Source of the DNA: Chitinophagales bacterium
GTDB taxonomy: Bacteria; Bacteroidota; Bacteroidia; Chitinophagales; LD1
Assembly: GCA_016786765.1 (NCBI GenBank)
Contig: JAEUUZ010000023.1
Coordinates: 62,001-126,000, forward strand
Reading direction: 5' to 3'
Length of the DNA stretch: 64,000 bases
This document shows positions 52,777 through 61,890 of this stretch, one piece after another (position 1 is the first letter of the stretch; the number at the start of each line of letters is the position of its first letter). Made by a program: the position numbers and the translations under genes. The notes under the pieces are model-generated. The model saw nothing but the letters and a program-made list of their open reading frames with translations, did not search any database and was not told the DNA's origin.

Positions 52777-55500
52777 ATGAAGCTGAAGTCACTTTTTGTC
52801 GTTTTACTATTTGCCCCTGTGTTTGCCCAAGCATCGCATGTGCGAGCCGGAGAAATTTACTATCAAGTTACGGCCCCGTTTACCATTAAGGCTACTATTG
52901 CCACGTACACCAAAATTGTAGGAGCGAATCCCGGGGCGGATAAAAACCAACTTTCGCTGAATTGGGGCGATGGGTCTTCTTCTGTAGCAACCCGCGTAAA
53001 CGGTCCAATCAATGGTGACGGTTTCCCCAATGGCGAAGATATTGGCAATAACATAAAGCGCAATTTTTACGTGACAACGCACGTGTATGCAGGTGTGCCA
53101 CCAGCGCCTAATAATTTTTATTTAATTACTTGTGCCGATTCCCTACGCAACAACAATATTTTGAACATCAATGGAGGATCATCAGATGGAGTGATTTTCT
53201 TCGTGGAAGACACCATTAAATTCCCGAATGATATTTCCAATATTGGCTTTAATTCGTCACCAATCTTACTTAATCCGCCTATCGATTTTGCGAATGTGGG
53301 AGACACGTTTTATCATAACCCGTTAGCCTACGACATTGATGGCGACAGCCTTATCTATGAATTGATTGATCCCCTGCAACAGAGCGGTGTGCCTGTGCCG
53401 GGCTATAAATACCCAAATCAATTGTACATCAGTGCGAATAATAAAGTCTCGCTCAATCGCTTTACCGGTGAATTTATTTGGGCGGTACCCCAAGCCAGTG
53501 GCATTTACAATATTGCCATTTTAATTCGAGAATACAGGCGAGGTGTGGTGATGGGAACCATGATTCGCGACATGCAAATTATTGTAGAAAACAACAACAA
53601 TCAGCCTCCGCAAATTAATGCATTGAATGATACCTGTATACGCGCAGGAGATGCACTGATACAGGATGTTACGGCTAACGATGGCAATGCTACTCAGCTG
53701 GTTACTTTATCGGGCAATGGCGGCCCCATGCAGGTAACGAACAACAAAGCCACCTTCCCAACACAAGTGGGGAATCCTGTAACAAGCACCTTTACTTGGA
53801 ATACCTTGTGTGAACATATTCAACGATTGCCGTATACCATGGTGTTTAAAGCAGAGGATAACTACAGCACACCATTAGTAGATCAAGAAACGTGGTTAAT
53901 TAATGTGGTACCGCCACCGGTTAAAAATGTTACAGCCACTGCCATTCACAAGCAGATTACAGTGCGCTGGAATAGCTATGATTGCAGTTCTTTCGTTAAT
54001 TTCAGAGGCTTTTCGGTATGGCGAAAAATTGCCAGTAATCCGTTTACCCCTACCTATTGCGAAACCGGATTGGCCGGACGCGGATATACAAAAATTGCAG
54101 ACCGACTTACCGATACGTTTTTTGTAGACAATACGGCTATTCGCGGGAATGAATACTGCTACCGAATTTTAGCGCGCTTTACCAAAAAATCGCCAAACGG
54201 TATTTTTGAATGGGATGAAATTGAAAGTGTACCTTCTAACGAGGTTTGTATTTATTTGCCTTTGGATGTACCGGTGTTGACCAAAGTAAGCGTACAAACA
54301 ACCGATGCAACTACCGGCAAAATGGATATTGCTTGGACAAAACCCAAAGCGGGCGGAACTAACCTAGATACCTTACTTGACCCACCTCCATACCGATTTG
54401 ACTTGTATCGTTCTACAGGATACAATGTAGCTTCGCCTCAGTTGGTGTATAGCGTTACCAAAAATACTTACTACGACTTGAACGATACGATATTCACTGA
54501 TTTGAATTTGAATACCGAATTGAATCCATATACCTATCAAGTTTATTTTTATTCGCAGGCCGATACCATTGGCAGTTCAGATCCTGCATCATCGGTGTAT
54601 TTGAGTATTGGTGCCAGCGATCAGAAATTGAATTTGAGTTGGGATTTTAACACGCCTTGGGCGAATGATACATTCCATGTATTCAAGCGCGATAACGGCA
54701 CTGGTTTGTTTAATTATTTGGCCACAACTAATGTGAAAACACTTACCGATACTGCATTGACCAATGATACTACCTATTGTTACTACATCAAATCGTTTGG
54801 GCATTATACTAATCCGTTAATTCAACGACCGCTCATCAATTTGTCGGAGATACAATGTGCCGCTCCAAAAGATACCATTGCTCCTTGTCCTCCGGTTTTA
54901 GAGGTTTCCAATCAGTGTTCGAACTTGAGTTCTGATACTTTTGTGTATGCCAACTTTTTGAAATGGCATAACTATACGGATAGCTGTGGGGCCGATGTGG
55001 TGAAGTACAAAATTTATTTCCAACGCGATACAACAACCGGATTTCAATATGTTGATTCTACCGGTAATATCAGTGATACAACATATACTCATCAACTCCT
55101 TGAAAGCTTGGCCGGTTGCTATGTTGTAACAGCGATAGACCGATTAGGGAATGAAAGTCCGAAAACGAATACAGTTTGTATAGATAATTGCCCGGTGTAT
55201 GAGCTGCCAAATACCTTTACGCCAAATGGTGATGGGGCGAATGATTTCTTTACCCCGAGAAAACCTTACCGCTTTGTGTCGAGAGTAGAGTTTAAAGTCT
55301 TTAATCGCTGGGGGGAAAAGGTGTTTGAAACTACTGATCCGGAATTGAAGTGGAACGGACAAGATCAGAAAACAGGAAAAGATTTGCCGGATGGGGTGTA
55401 CTATTATGCCGGTTATTATTACGAACAACATTATGGAGCTGAAGTGAAGAAACCGTTGCCATCCAAAAAAGGAGGTGGGTTTATTGAGTTGCTCCGCTAA
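52777..55500 (+). CDS. Large T9SS type B cargo protein
   Basis: A 907-residue secreted protein. The signal peptide ends near FAQAS-HVRAG (residue 19). The N-terminal region SHVRAGEIYYQVTAPFTIKAT-type (landmark HVRAGEIYYQ) is common to large gliding-associated adhesin-like proteins. The centre has an Ig/cadherin-like part (DIDGDSLIYELI) and three or so fibronectin III-like repeats (VTATAIHKQITVRWNSYDC, LDVPVLTKVSV, SDQKLNLSWDFN). The C-terminal type B sorting domain is NTFTPNGDGANDFF, VFNRWGEKVFE, KWNGQDQKTG and IELLR. It is intact. The ribE gene starts 15 bases after it. Confidence 0.9.
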   Translation: MKLKSLFVVLLFAPVFAQASHVRAGEIYYQVTAPFTIKATIATYTKIVGANPGADKNQLSLNWGDGSSSVATRVNGPINGDGFPNGEDIGNNIKRNFYVTTHVYAGVPPAPNNFYLITCADSLRNNNILNINGGSSDGVIFFVEDTIKFPNDISNIGFNSSPILLNPPIDFANVGDTFYHNPLAYDIDGDSLIYELIDPLQQSGVPVPGYKYPNQLYISANNKVSLNRFTGEFIWAVPQASGIYNIAILIREYRRGVVMGTMIRDMQIIVENNNNQPPQINALNDTCIRAGDALIQDVTANDGNATQLVTLSGNGGPMQVTNNKATFPTQVGNPVTSTFTWNTLCEHIQRLPYTMVFKAEDNYSTPLVDQETWLINVVPPPVKNVTATAIHKQITVRWNSYDCSSFVNFRGFSVWRKIASNPFTPTYCETGLAGRGYTKIADRLTDTFFVDNTAIRGNEYCYRILARFTKKSPNGIFEWDEIESVPSNEVCIYLPLDVPVLTKVSVQTTDATTGKMDIAWTKPKAGGTNLDTLLDPPPYRFDLYRSTGYNVASPQLVYSVTKNTYYDLNDTIFTDLNLNTELNPYTYQVYFYSQADTIGSSDPASSVYLSIGASDQKLNLSWDFNTPWANDTFHVFKRDNGTGLFNYLATTNVKTLTDTALTNDTTYCYYIKSFGHYTNPLIQRPLINLSEIQCAAPKDTIAPCPPVLEVSNQCSNLSSDTFVYANFLKWHNYTDSCGADVVKYKIYFQRDTTTGFQYVDSTGNISDTTYTHQLLESLAGCYVVTAIDRLGNESPKTNTVCIDNCPVYELPNTFTPNGDGANDFFTPRKPYRFVSRVEFKVFNRWGEKVFETTDPELKWNGQDQKTGKDLPDGVYYYAGYYYEQHYGAEVKKPLPSKKGGGFIELLR

Positions 55501-55515
55501 TGCAAAACACAAAAT

Positions 55516-56106
55516 ATGTTTACCGGAATTATTGAAACAATTGGGAAAGTGGTGGCCATTGAAACGAATGGCGTTTGTGTAGATTTTGTTATTCAATCAG
55601 CTATTTCTTCGCAGTTGAAAATTGATCAAAGTGTTTCACACAATGGTGCCTGCTTAACCGTGGTGGAACTGAGTGAAGATTCACATCGTGTAACGGCTGT
55701 GCCGGAAACATTAGCAAAAACAAATTTAGGGCAGTTAAAAGCTGGAGATGTAGTGAATTTGGAACGTTGTACCATAGTTGGCGGAAGATTAGACGGACAT
55801 ATTGTTTCTGGCCATGTAGATGCAACCGGAACCTGTGTGCATGTATTGGAAAATCAAAACAGTTGGGTGTTTACGTTTCGTTATTTGCCTTCTGCTAATG
55901 CGTTGGTGGTAGAGAAAGGGTCAATTTGTATTAACGGTATAAGTCTAACCGTTTTTGATGTGCATGATGATGTGTTTTCTGTAGCTATCATTCCATACAC
56001 ATACGAGCACACGAATATTCATGCCGTGAAAGCGGGGTCAACAGTGAATTTGGAGTTTGATGTTATTGGGAAATATGTAGCAAGGATAACTTCCTTCAAA
56101 CAGTAG
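55516..56106 (+). CDS. ribE: Riboflavin synthase alpha subunit
   Basis: A 196-residue enzyme that dismutates two 6,7-dimethyl-8-ribityllumazines to riboflavin. Two lumazine-binding repeats are visible: MFTGIIETIGKV with SHNGACLTVVE in the first half, and GHVDATGTCVHV with CINGISLTVFD in the second. Length is typical. No riboswitch was noticed upstream; it seems to be read from within or after the large cargo gene's transcript. The GT2 gene follows after 58 bases. Confidence 0.96.
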   Translation: MFTGIIETIGKVVAIETNGVCVDFVIQSAISSQLKIDQSVSHNGACLTVVELSEDSHRVTAVPETLAKTNLGQLKAGDVVNLERCTIVGGRLDGHIVSGHVDATGTCVHVLENQNSWVFTFRYLPSANALVVEKGSICINGISLTVFDVHDDVFSVAIIPYTYEHTNIHAVKAGSTVNLEFDVIGKYVARITSFKQ

Positions 56107-56164
56107 TATTCCTATTCGTTTTTCACTTTTTTTCCTTTTCTTTAGCCAACAAAAAGAAAGCGCT

Positions 56165-56854
56165 TTGAAACTATCGATTATCATGCCTGTCTTTAATGAA
56201 GCAAAAACCATTCGCGAGATTATTGCGAAGGTGCAGGCAGTACCCCTCGAAAAAGAATTGGTGATCGTAGACGATTGCTCTACCGATGGCACCACCGACA
56301 TTCTTCGTAATGAATATGACGGAAAATTCGATAACGTTCAAGTATTATATCACTCGGTGAACAAAGGAAAATCGGCCGGTATACGCACCGGAATTCCGCA
56401 TGCTACAGGCGATATTATTTCTATTCAGGATGGAGATTTGGAAACCGACCCGAACGATTTTATTGCCTTAACCGCACCAATTAGAAGTGGTGAAGCGCAA
56501 GTGGTGTATGGTTCGCGGTATTTGAACCCGAAAGAGGCACATTTGTATTTATCGTATCAATTGGGCGGAAGAGTTTTATCTACCGCTGTAAATGTGCTAT
56601 ACGGTCAGCGTATTACCGATGAACCTACATGTTATAAAGTGTTTCGGGCTGATATATTAAAGTCGATAAAGTTAACCTACGATCGCTTTGAATTTTGTCC
56701 GGAAGTAACGGCCAAAGTGTCGAAGTTAGGATATAAGATTAAAGAATTGCCGATGAACTATTACCCACGTTCTTTTGACGAAGGGAAAAAAGTGAACTGG
56801 AAAGATGGCGTGAAAGCCTTGTGGGTGTTGTTAAAATTCAGGTTTGTCAATTAA
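56165..56854 (+). CDS. GT2 glycosyltransferase, dolichyl/polyprenyl-phosphate sugar synthase-like
   Basis: A 229-residue soluble GT-A enzyme. KLSIIMPVFNEAKTIREI opens the fold, VIVDDCSTDGTTD follows, the DxD-like motif is QDGDLETDPNDF and the acceptor-side motif is VVYGSRYL. It matches DPM1-type polyprenyl-phosphate mannose/glucose synthases without C-terminal membrane spans. These load a sugar on a lipid carrier for use by GT-C enzymes outside the membrane. The start is a TTG codon (56165), preceded by AAGAAAG; no ATG gives the conserved N-terminus. The next two genes encode a small membrane protein and a GT-C-like protein, which fits such a role. Confidence 0.85.
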   Translation: MKLSIIMPVFNEAKTIREIIAKVQAVPLEKELVIVDDCSTDGTTDILRNEYDGKFDNVQVLYHSVNKGKSAGIRTGIPHATGDIISIQDGDLETDPNDFIALTAPIRSGEAQVVYGSRYLNPKEAHLYLSYQLGGRVLSTAVNVLYGQRITDEPTCYKVFRADILKSIKLTYDRFEFCPEVTAKVSKLGYKIKELPMNYYPRSFDEGKKVNWKDGVKALWVLLKFRFVN

Positions 56855-56856
56855 TT

Positions 56857-57387
56857 ATGAAACAAGAACAAAATAATCCGGGTTTGTTGCGGAGGAATCT
56901 GCTAGTGGCCTTTATACTTGGAGTGATATTATTACTCCTCTACGTTTCTGTGCCCGGTTATCATTGGGCGATTACAGAAATGGCGGTGCGTAACAAAGAA
57001 CTTATCGATCGTATTGAAACCAGACGGCTAAACACAAATATGCCCGAGCTGACAATGGACGATAAGCGTTTGTTCAAGATCAGTAACTACTGGTATTTGA
57101 AATATTTGCGCGAAAATACACCGGAGAATGCGGTTATTCTTTTACCTCCACATTCGGCTATTGATACATCTGACGAGATGAAATTTCTGAACAGTGCCGA
57201 ATGGGTAGAGTACTTTATTTTCCCGCGTTTGTGTGTGGGTGAAGACGATAAAGAAAAGAGCAAAGCTTTGTATGCCAAGGTAACACATGTGGCTATCGTT
57301 AACGGTTGGGGTTACGATAAACTCCACTATTCGCCCGAGAAACGCACTAGCGAAATTGTATTGCCCATTGATTCTCTAAAAAAGTAA
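56857..57387 (+). CDS. Small single-span membrane protein, module paralogue 1
   Basis: A 176-residue protein from ATG 56857 (MKQEQNN), two bases after the GT2 stop; a longer in-frame form from 56821 would overlap GT2. One membrane helix spans residues ~13-31 (LLVAFILGVILLLLYVSV), then a soluble domain follows, probably outside. Landmarks are NTPENAVILLPPH, WVEYFIFPRLCVGEDD and VAIVNGWGYDKL. All three recur, diverged, in the protein at 60213-60788. No known family is recognised. Its placement between a lipid-sugar synthase and a GT-C protein suggests a cofactor or substrate subunit. Confidence 0.7.
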   Translation: MKQEQNNPGLLRRNLLVAFILGVILLLLYVSVPGYHWAITEMAVRNKELIDRIETRRLNTNMPELTMDDKRLFKISNYWYLKYLRENTPENAVILLPPHSAIDTSDEMKFLNSAEWVEYFIFPRLCVGEDDKEKSKALYAKVTHVAIVNGWGYDKLHYSPEKRTSEIVLPIDSLKK

Positions 57388-57405
57388 ATCGTCAATTTTA
57401 CAGCC

Positions 57406-58791
57406 ATGATGTTATTTGTAGGAATTTTGATGTTGTATGTGACTGGTGCAAGTATTCTTGTTCGCTTTGGCACTCGGTTTAGCTGGAAAGAAATGATTTC
57501 TTTTTCGTTTCTGTTAGGTATAGCCGCGCAAACGTTTTTCATGTTCATAGCTGATTTAATTGGTTTTGGATTCACACATTTGGTGCTCTTTTTTGCCAGT
57601 TTCGCTTTGGTGATATTTAGCTACGATTTGTTGTACAGTTATTATCAAGAGCACAGACAAAACATTAAACTACCTGCGTTTTCGTTGGGTACGCTCAATT
57701 ATCCTGCCGCTTTATTGTTCTTGCTGATTCTTGTGTTGTTTTATATTATCGCACAGAAAAACCTTTATTGGCCGGCTGCGGAGCACGATTCTATTGCCTC
57801 GTTCGACAAACTGGGCATGGTGATGGCATTAGAAGGAAAAATAAAAATCAGCTTGTTTCAATACAATTTGCAAGGTTCAGGAGGGATTTATCCGCCATTA
57901 TTTCACGGAGGAATAGCCTATATGTATCTCTTTGGAGCAGAATCGCCAAAGATTATCACTACGCTATTCTATGCCTCGTTATTGCTTTCTTTTTATGCTT
58001 TGTGCAAGAAATATGTGAGCGCAATCAATGCCTTGTTCTTCACCTTGTTGCTGGAAATGGTTCCGGAAATGTATTCGCACGCTGCTTTGTTGTTGGGAAA
58101 TATTCCAACAACGGCCAATGTTGCAGCTGCAGGAATAACCTTGTTCTATTGGATCGATAAGCGCGAAAATGCCTATTTGTGGCTTTCTGCTACGTTTATT
58201 GCTTTGTCGCTTTGGACAAGAAATGACACCGTAGGTTTTGCAGTTGCTGCAGTTGCAGTGGTGGCTTGGGTTTTAGCTAAAGAAAAAGATTGGAAACGAA
58301 TCGCTATTTATACTGCAGTGTCGTTTTCTACGTTAATACTTTGGACACTTTACCTTCAACTTAAGATTGATATTCCTCAATCATCGCGTTTTGTGGATCA
58401 CTTCGGATTTGATGCACATAAAATGGAAGTGATGATATTATATGTGTTATCAATGTTATCGTGGTTGCAGTTTGGCACCATGTCGCCCGGTCATTTGTTG
58501 TATGGTTTAGCCTTCATTCTGCCAATCATTATCATATTGTTGAATTTCAAAAACATTCGGAAGGATCATACCGCGAAACTGGTTTTTATCTTTATTTCGT
58601 TTGTGGTGTACTTTTTGATTTTCTTTATGCTTGACGAGAAAAAGCAAGCTGCAACAATTTCGGAATTAATGGAATCATCATTCAAACGCGGTATGTTTTG
58701 TTTTATTCCGTTATTGTTGTTTTATGCTTCAACTTCGAGTATAGCTAATTCATTTTCTACATGGGTAGAAAACTTCCGACTCGGAAAATAA
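57406..58791 (+). CDS. Multispanning GT-C-like membrane glycosyltransferase, paralogue 1
   Basis: A 461-residue protein with about 11-12 membrane helices. The first extracytoplasmic loop has NLYWPAAEHDSIASFDKLG, where an acidic-aromatic patch is typical of the GT-C active site, then GIYPPLFHGG and NALFFTLLLEMVPEMYSHA. SLWTRNDTVGFA and RGMFCFIPLLLF are later landmarks. The fold resembles the ArnT/PMT/GT39-83 group, which uses polyprenyl-phosphate sugars. It has no signal peptide. It ends 6 bases before the convergent paralogue at 58798-60162. Confidence 0.7.
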   Translation: MMLFVGILMLYVTGASILVRFGTRFSWKEMISFSFLLGIAAQTFFMFIADLIGFGFTHLVLFFASFALVIFSYDLLYSYYQEHRQNIKLPAFSLGTLNYPAALLFLLILVLFYIIAQKNLYWPAAEHDSIASFDKLGMVMALEGKIKISLFQYNLQGSGGIYPPLFHGGIAYMYLFGAESPKIITTLFYASLLLSFYALCKKYVSAINALFFTLLLEMVPEMYSHAALLLGNIPTTANVAAAGITLFYWIDKRENAYLWLSATFIALSLWTRNDTVGFAVAAVAVVAWVLAKEKDWKRIAIYTAVSFSTLILWTLYLQLKIDIPQSSRFVDHFGFDAHKMEVMILYVLSMLSWLQFGTMSPGHLLYGLAFILPIIIILLNFKNIRKDHTAKLVFIFISFVVYFLIFFMLDEKKQAATISELMESSFKRGMFCFIPLLLFYASTSSIANSFSTWVENFRLGK

Positions 58792-58797
58792 AATACA

Positions 58798-60162
58798 TTA
58801 AAACGTTAGCCAGCTATTCAACTTTTCGAACACCCAATTGATGTGTTTGCTCATGGCTGCATAAGCCAAGCCAAGTGGTGCGTATACGAATAAGCCTCGT
58901 TTATATCCTGAAAGCATCCAACCGCCATTGCTAAACAAAGTTCCATCGGTGTTATCCATTTGGTAATACAGCAAAGTGTATCCACCAAGGGCTACTGCAA
59001 TGATGAATAGGAACGCCCAATTGTCTTTTTTGATAATAGCCGGAATGTTTACTAATACTGCCAAAACAAATATCCAGAAGGTCCATGCATACGTTTGAGG
59101 ATTCGTCATTATACCCCAAGCAGTAGAAAGTACTTGTCCTAATTTTTCTGAATTCCAAAACAAGTGATCGATGAAAAAACCTCCTTGCGACTTAGGAATT
59201 ACTGTTTTTGAGTACAGGCTCCAAATCACAAAGGTGCTCATGGATGCGCCAATAAATAAAAGTGGTTTTATGTTTTTTTCTTTCACCAAAACAAATGCAG
59301 ATACGAGCAACAATGCTCCGGTCACCATTACCACATCTGAACGCGTCCACATCCCCAATGCCATGAGTAGTGCTGAGATAGCTAAAAAGCCCGGTACTCT
59401 TTTTTCATACCATACTAAAAAACTTAATACCGCTCCAGCGGTATAAACTGTACACGGGTAATTAGTGAGGGAGAATGCCCCATGTGCAAACATCTCAGGC
59501 GTAATCACCATAAACAAGGTGAAGAAAATAGCGCTGGTGGAACTCACAAATCTTCTGAGCAATGCATAAAATAAGAATACCCACGGCACAAAGAAAAGGG
59601 TGTTAATTAACTTTGGCGTGTCCATGCCATTCATGTAACAAATAGCATTGTTAAGTGCCAATAAAGGTGGATAGAGTAAACGAGGGCCGCAACCTTCAAC
59701 TATGGCTTTGTTCGTTAGAATCGAATTTGCTAAATGCCCTTCATGCGCAATGGCCTTCGATAATAAATCGTAGCCTTCAATGGTATCGAATTCTGCCGGT
59801 GGCCAGTACAAACATTTAGTAGTAATTCCCCATACTAAATAGGTTGTCATACCTGCAAATACAAGCCACACCAAGTTGAACCATTTGAAATCAGGTTTAA
59901 TCACCGGCTTTTCAAATGGTCTGATGCCTTTGAAATGCAAGAAGGCTAATACGCCAACACAAATGGCAATACAAAGCAACAGTAGGAGCTGCAAGTATCC
60001 TAAAGTAATTGTATGAAAAAGAATATCGCTTATGAACATGAATAAGCTACTTAATCCTAATCCAATTGGAAAGGCAAATGCCAGTTTTTCGAGCAGCGTG
60101 AAATGATTTGAAATTGTAGTGACAAGAATAAATCCTGTAATAAATATTAAAACAAATAGCAT
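58798..60162 (-). CDS. Multispanning GT-C-like membrane glycosyltransferase, paralogue 2
   Basis: A 454-residue protein, collinear with the one at 57406-58791. Shared landmarks: CLYWPPAEFDTIEGYDLL against NLYWPAAEHDSIASFDKL; RLLYPPLLALN against GIYPPLFHGG; SAIFFTLFMVITPEMFAHGA against NALFFTLLLEMVPEMYSHA; MWTRSDVVMVTG against LWTRNDTVGFA; YKRGLFVYAPLG against FKRGMFCFIPLL. About 11-12 membrane helices. It is transcribed toward its paralogue, after the small protein at 60213-60788, so the pair mirrors 56857-58791. Confidence 0.7.
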   Translation of the reverse strand: MLFVLIFITGFILVTTISNHFTLLEKLAFAFPIGLGLSSLFMFISDILFHTITLGYLQLLLLLCIAICVGVLAFLHFKGIRPFEKPVIKPDFKWFNLVWLVFAGMTTYLVWGITTKCLYWPPAEFDTIEGYDLLSKAIAHEGHLANSILTNKAIVEGCGPRLLYPPLLALNNAICYMNGMDTPKLINTLFFVPWVFLFYALLRRFVSSTSAIFFTLFMVITPEMFAHGAFSLTNYPCTVYTAGAVLSFLVWYEKRVPGFLAISALLMALGMWTRSDVVMVTGALLLVSAFVLVKEKNIKPLLFIGASMSTFVIWSLYSKTVIPKSQGGFFIDHLFWNSEKLGQVLSTAWGIMTNPQTYAWTFWIFVLAVLVNIPAIIKKDNWAFLFIIAVALGGYTLLYYQMDNTDGTLFSNGGWMLSGYKRGLFVYAPLGLAYAAMSKHINWVFEKLNSWLTF

Positions 60163-60212
60163 AGTAGACGATCTTTAGTTAGGGCAATGAATACAATAAA
60201 AATTAGGGCAAA

Positions 60213-60788
60213 TTATTTTAGTTTCAAAATCATGAACGGCTCCGGTTTCTCAATGGGAGGCGATACTTTGTCGATTCCCCAGCCGTTAATCGATACCAAG
60301 TAATTGGCTTTTGCATAATTGGGATTAGTAGCTTTTTCATCTTCGTATACAACAACACGCGGATACAAAAAATAAGTAATCCATGGTAAATCGGGCGCAC
60401 TTTTGAAGCCTACATCCGTAAACGTTTTCTTGGGTGGTAAGAGAATAACAGCAGATTCAGGTGTTTCGTTCTTCATTTTGTATACATAAGTAATTTCACC
60501 TTGTCCCCACTTGGCTTCATACTTTTGTTGTGTATTCAAATCGGGGTGCTGCTCTATAGTTTTTAAGTTATTGGCTAACATGGTGTTGAACAGCCAATCG
60601 TAGCCGTTTTGGCTCTCTTCGTTGTGTTGAAACAAAATCATTAAAAAGATACCTGCAACAAAAGCACCACCCACATTGGCAACCACTTTCATGAACTTTC
60701 CGGACGATTCGGTTTCCGGCTTTTTAATAGCTTTCGCTTGTGAGGCTCGGTTTTTTGGCTCAGGCTTAACGTGTTTATTTTCTTTCAT
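60213..60788 (-). CDS. Small single-span membrane protein, module paralogue 2
   Basis: A 191-residue protein from ATG 60788 (MKENKHVKPEP); an upstream in-frame TTG at 60794 is less likely. A long charged N-terminal region (lysine/proline rich, ~36 residues) precedes one membrane helix (VVANVGGAFVAGIFLMILF). The soluble domain matches the paralogue at 56857: ETPESAVILLPPK, WITYFLYPRVVVYED and LVSINGWGIDKV. The family is unrecognised. It is upstream of the GT-C-like gene on the same strand with a 50-base gap. Confidence 0.7.
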   Translation of the reverse strand: MKENKHVKPEPKNRASQAKAIKKPETESSGKFMKVVANVGGAFVAGIFLMILFQHNEESQNGYDWLFNTMLANNLKTIEQHPDLNTQQKYEAKWGQGEITYVYKMKNETPESAVILLPPKKTFTDVGFKSAPDLPWITYFLYPRVVVYEDEKATNPNYAKANYLVSINGWGIDKVSPPIEKPEPFMILKLK

Positions 60789-61028
60789 GGGCAATTGATG
60801 TTATGGATACGTGTTCAAGAATAGGAAATATTATTGGGAGAGCGAAGCGTCTTTATATTGTATGAAAAAGATAGGCAGTTTATCCTATAAATCGTATTTC
60901 AAAATAGAAGAAGTGAAAAACTTCCCCCTCAAATAGCCTTTCGGAAAGGAGTAAATATTGTTTTTGAGTATAATTTTCACTGAAAATCAATTAATTATGG
61001 GTCACTGTCCAATTTTTTCAGAGAAATA
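60789..61028. other. Intergenic region between the glycosylation module and rpsC
   Basis: The gap to rpsC at 61100 is 311 bases; apart from the promoter at 61029-61059 I see no gene in it. A small hairpin (CCTTTCGGAAAGG near 60951) sits inside the looser pair CTCAAA/TTTGAG. It lies ahead of the promoter, so it is not in the rpsC leader. A 24-codon frame from 60862 is not convincing. Confidence 0.5.
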
Positions 61029-61059
61029 TTTGATAGAGTGTGGATAAACTATATCTTTG
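61029..61059 (+). promoter_or_regulatory. Bacteroidota-type housekeeping promoter for the ribosomal cluster
   Basis: TTTG at 61029-61032, a 19-base spacer, then TATCTTTG at 61052-61059, a perfect match to TAnnTTTG at -7. The rpsC start is 41 bases further on. No upstream ribosomal gene exists from which the cluster could be read, which supports use of this promoter. Confidence 0.75.
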
Positions 61060-61099
61060 CGTTCCCTTTTTCAGAAATAGATAAAAAAATAATAACCGA

Positions 61100-61861
61100 A
61101 TGGGTCACAAAACGAGTCCGATAGCAAACAGATTAGGCATCACCAAAGGATGGGATAGCAATTGGTATGGTGGAAAAGATTCTGCTCAGAAATTAGTTGA
61201 AGATGCTAAAATCAGAACGTATATCAATGCGCGTATCAATAAAGGAGGTATTAGCCGTATTGTTATTGAGCGTACGTTAAAACGAATCACTGTAACAATT
61301 CACACTTCTCGTCCGGGAATTATTATCGGTCGTGGTGGAAATGAAGTAGATCGTTTGAAAGAAGAGTTGAAAAAATTGACATCTAAAGATGTTCAAATCA
61401 ATATCGTAGAAATCCGCAGACCGGAGTTGGATGCTGCAATCGTTGGCGAAACTATCGCAAAACAATTGGAAGCGCGTATCAACTATAGAAGAGCCCTTAA
61501 AATGGCTATCGCTTCTGCAATGCGTATGGGAGCTGAAGGAATCAAAATCAAAGTTTCTGGCCGTATCGGTGGAGCAGAGATGGCACGTTCTGAGGAGTAC
61601 AAACAAGGAAGAACTCCTCTACATACTTGGAGAGCAGATATCGACTACGCATTGAGCGAGGCGTTAACTGTATACGGAAAATTGGGCATTAAAGTATGGG
61701 TTTGCAAAGGAGAAATCTACGGCAAAAAAGAATTGGTGAGTTCATCATCATTAGAGCAAGGTGCAACCGGTCCGGCTGGTCAACAACAAGGACAAGGAGG
61801 TAGAGACGGAGGTCGTCAACCGCGCAGAGATGGTGGAAGAGCAAGAGCACCTAAGAAATAA
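61100..61861 (+). CDS. rpsC: 30S ribosomal protein S3
   Basis: A 253-residue protein. [22 protein letters not shown] opens it (landmark [12 protein letters not shown]), the KH domain has [20 protein letters not shown], and the C-terminal domain contains [17 protein letters not shown] and [13 protein letters not shown]3 forms part of the mRNA entry tunnel and has helicase activity. The last ~35 residues are a Gly/Arg/Gln-rich tail ([19 protein letters not shown]). It is the first gene of a six-gene ribosomal fragment; the expected upstream genes rplV, rpsS and rplB are absent. Confidence 0.97.
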   Translation: MGHKTSPIANRLGITKGWDSNWYGGKDSAQKLVEDAKIRTYINARINKGGISRIVIERTLKRITVTIHTSRPGIIIGRGGNEVDRLKEELKKLTSKDVQINIVEIRRPELDAAIVGETIAKQLEARINYRRALKMAIASAMRMGAEGIKIKVSGRIGGAEMARSEEYKQGRTPLHTWRADIDYALSEALTVYGKLGIKVWVCKGEIYGKKELVSSSSLEQGATGPAGQQQGQGGRDGGRQPRRDGGRARAPKK

Positions 61862-61890
61862 ATTTACGGAAAAGATAAAATAGTCAGGAG

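Noticed and set aside
56821-56857. Longer start for the small membrane protein (overlapping the GT2 gene)
   Set aside because: The added residues encode a stretch read in another frame of GT2, while ATG 56857 gives a normal short n-region before the membrane helix.
60858-60940. 24-codon frame upstream of rpsC
   Set aside because: Too short, no conserved features, and located before the likely promoter.
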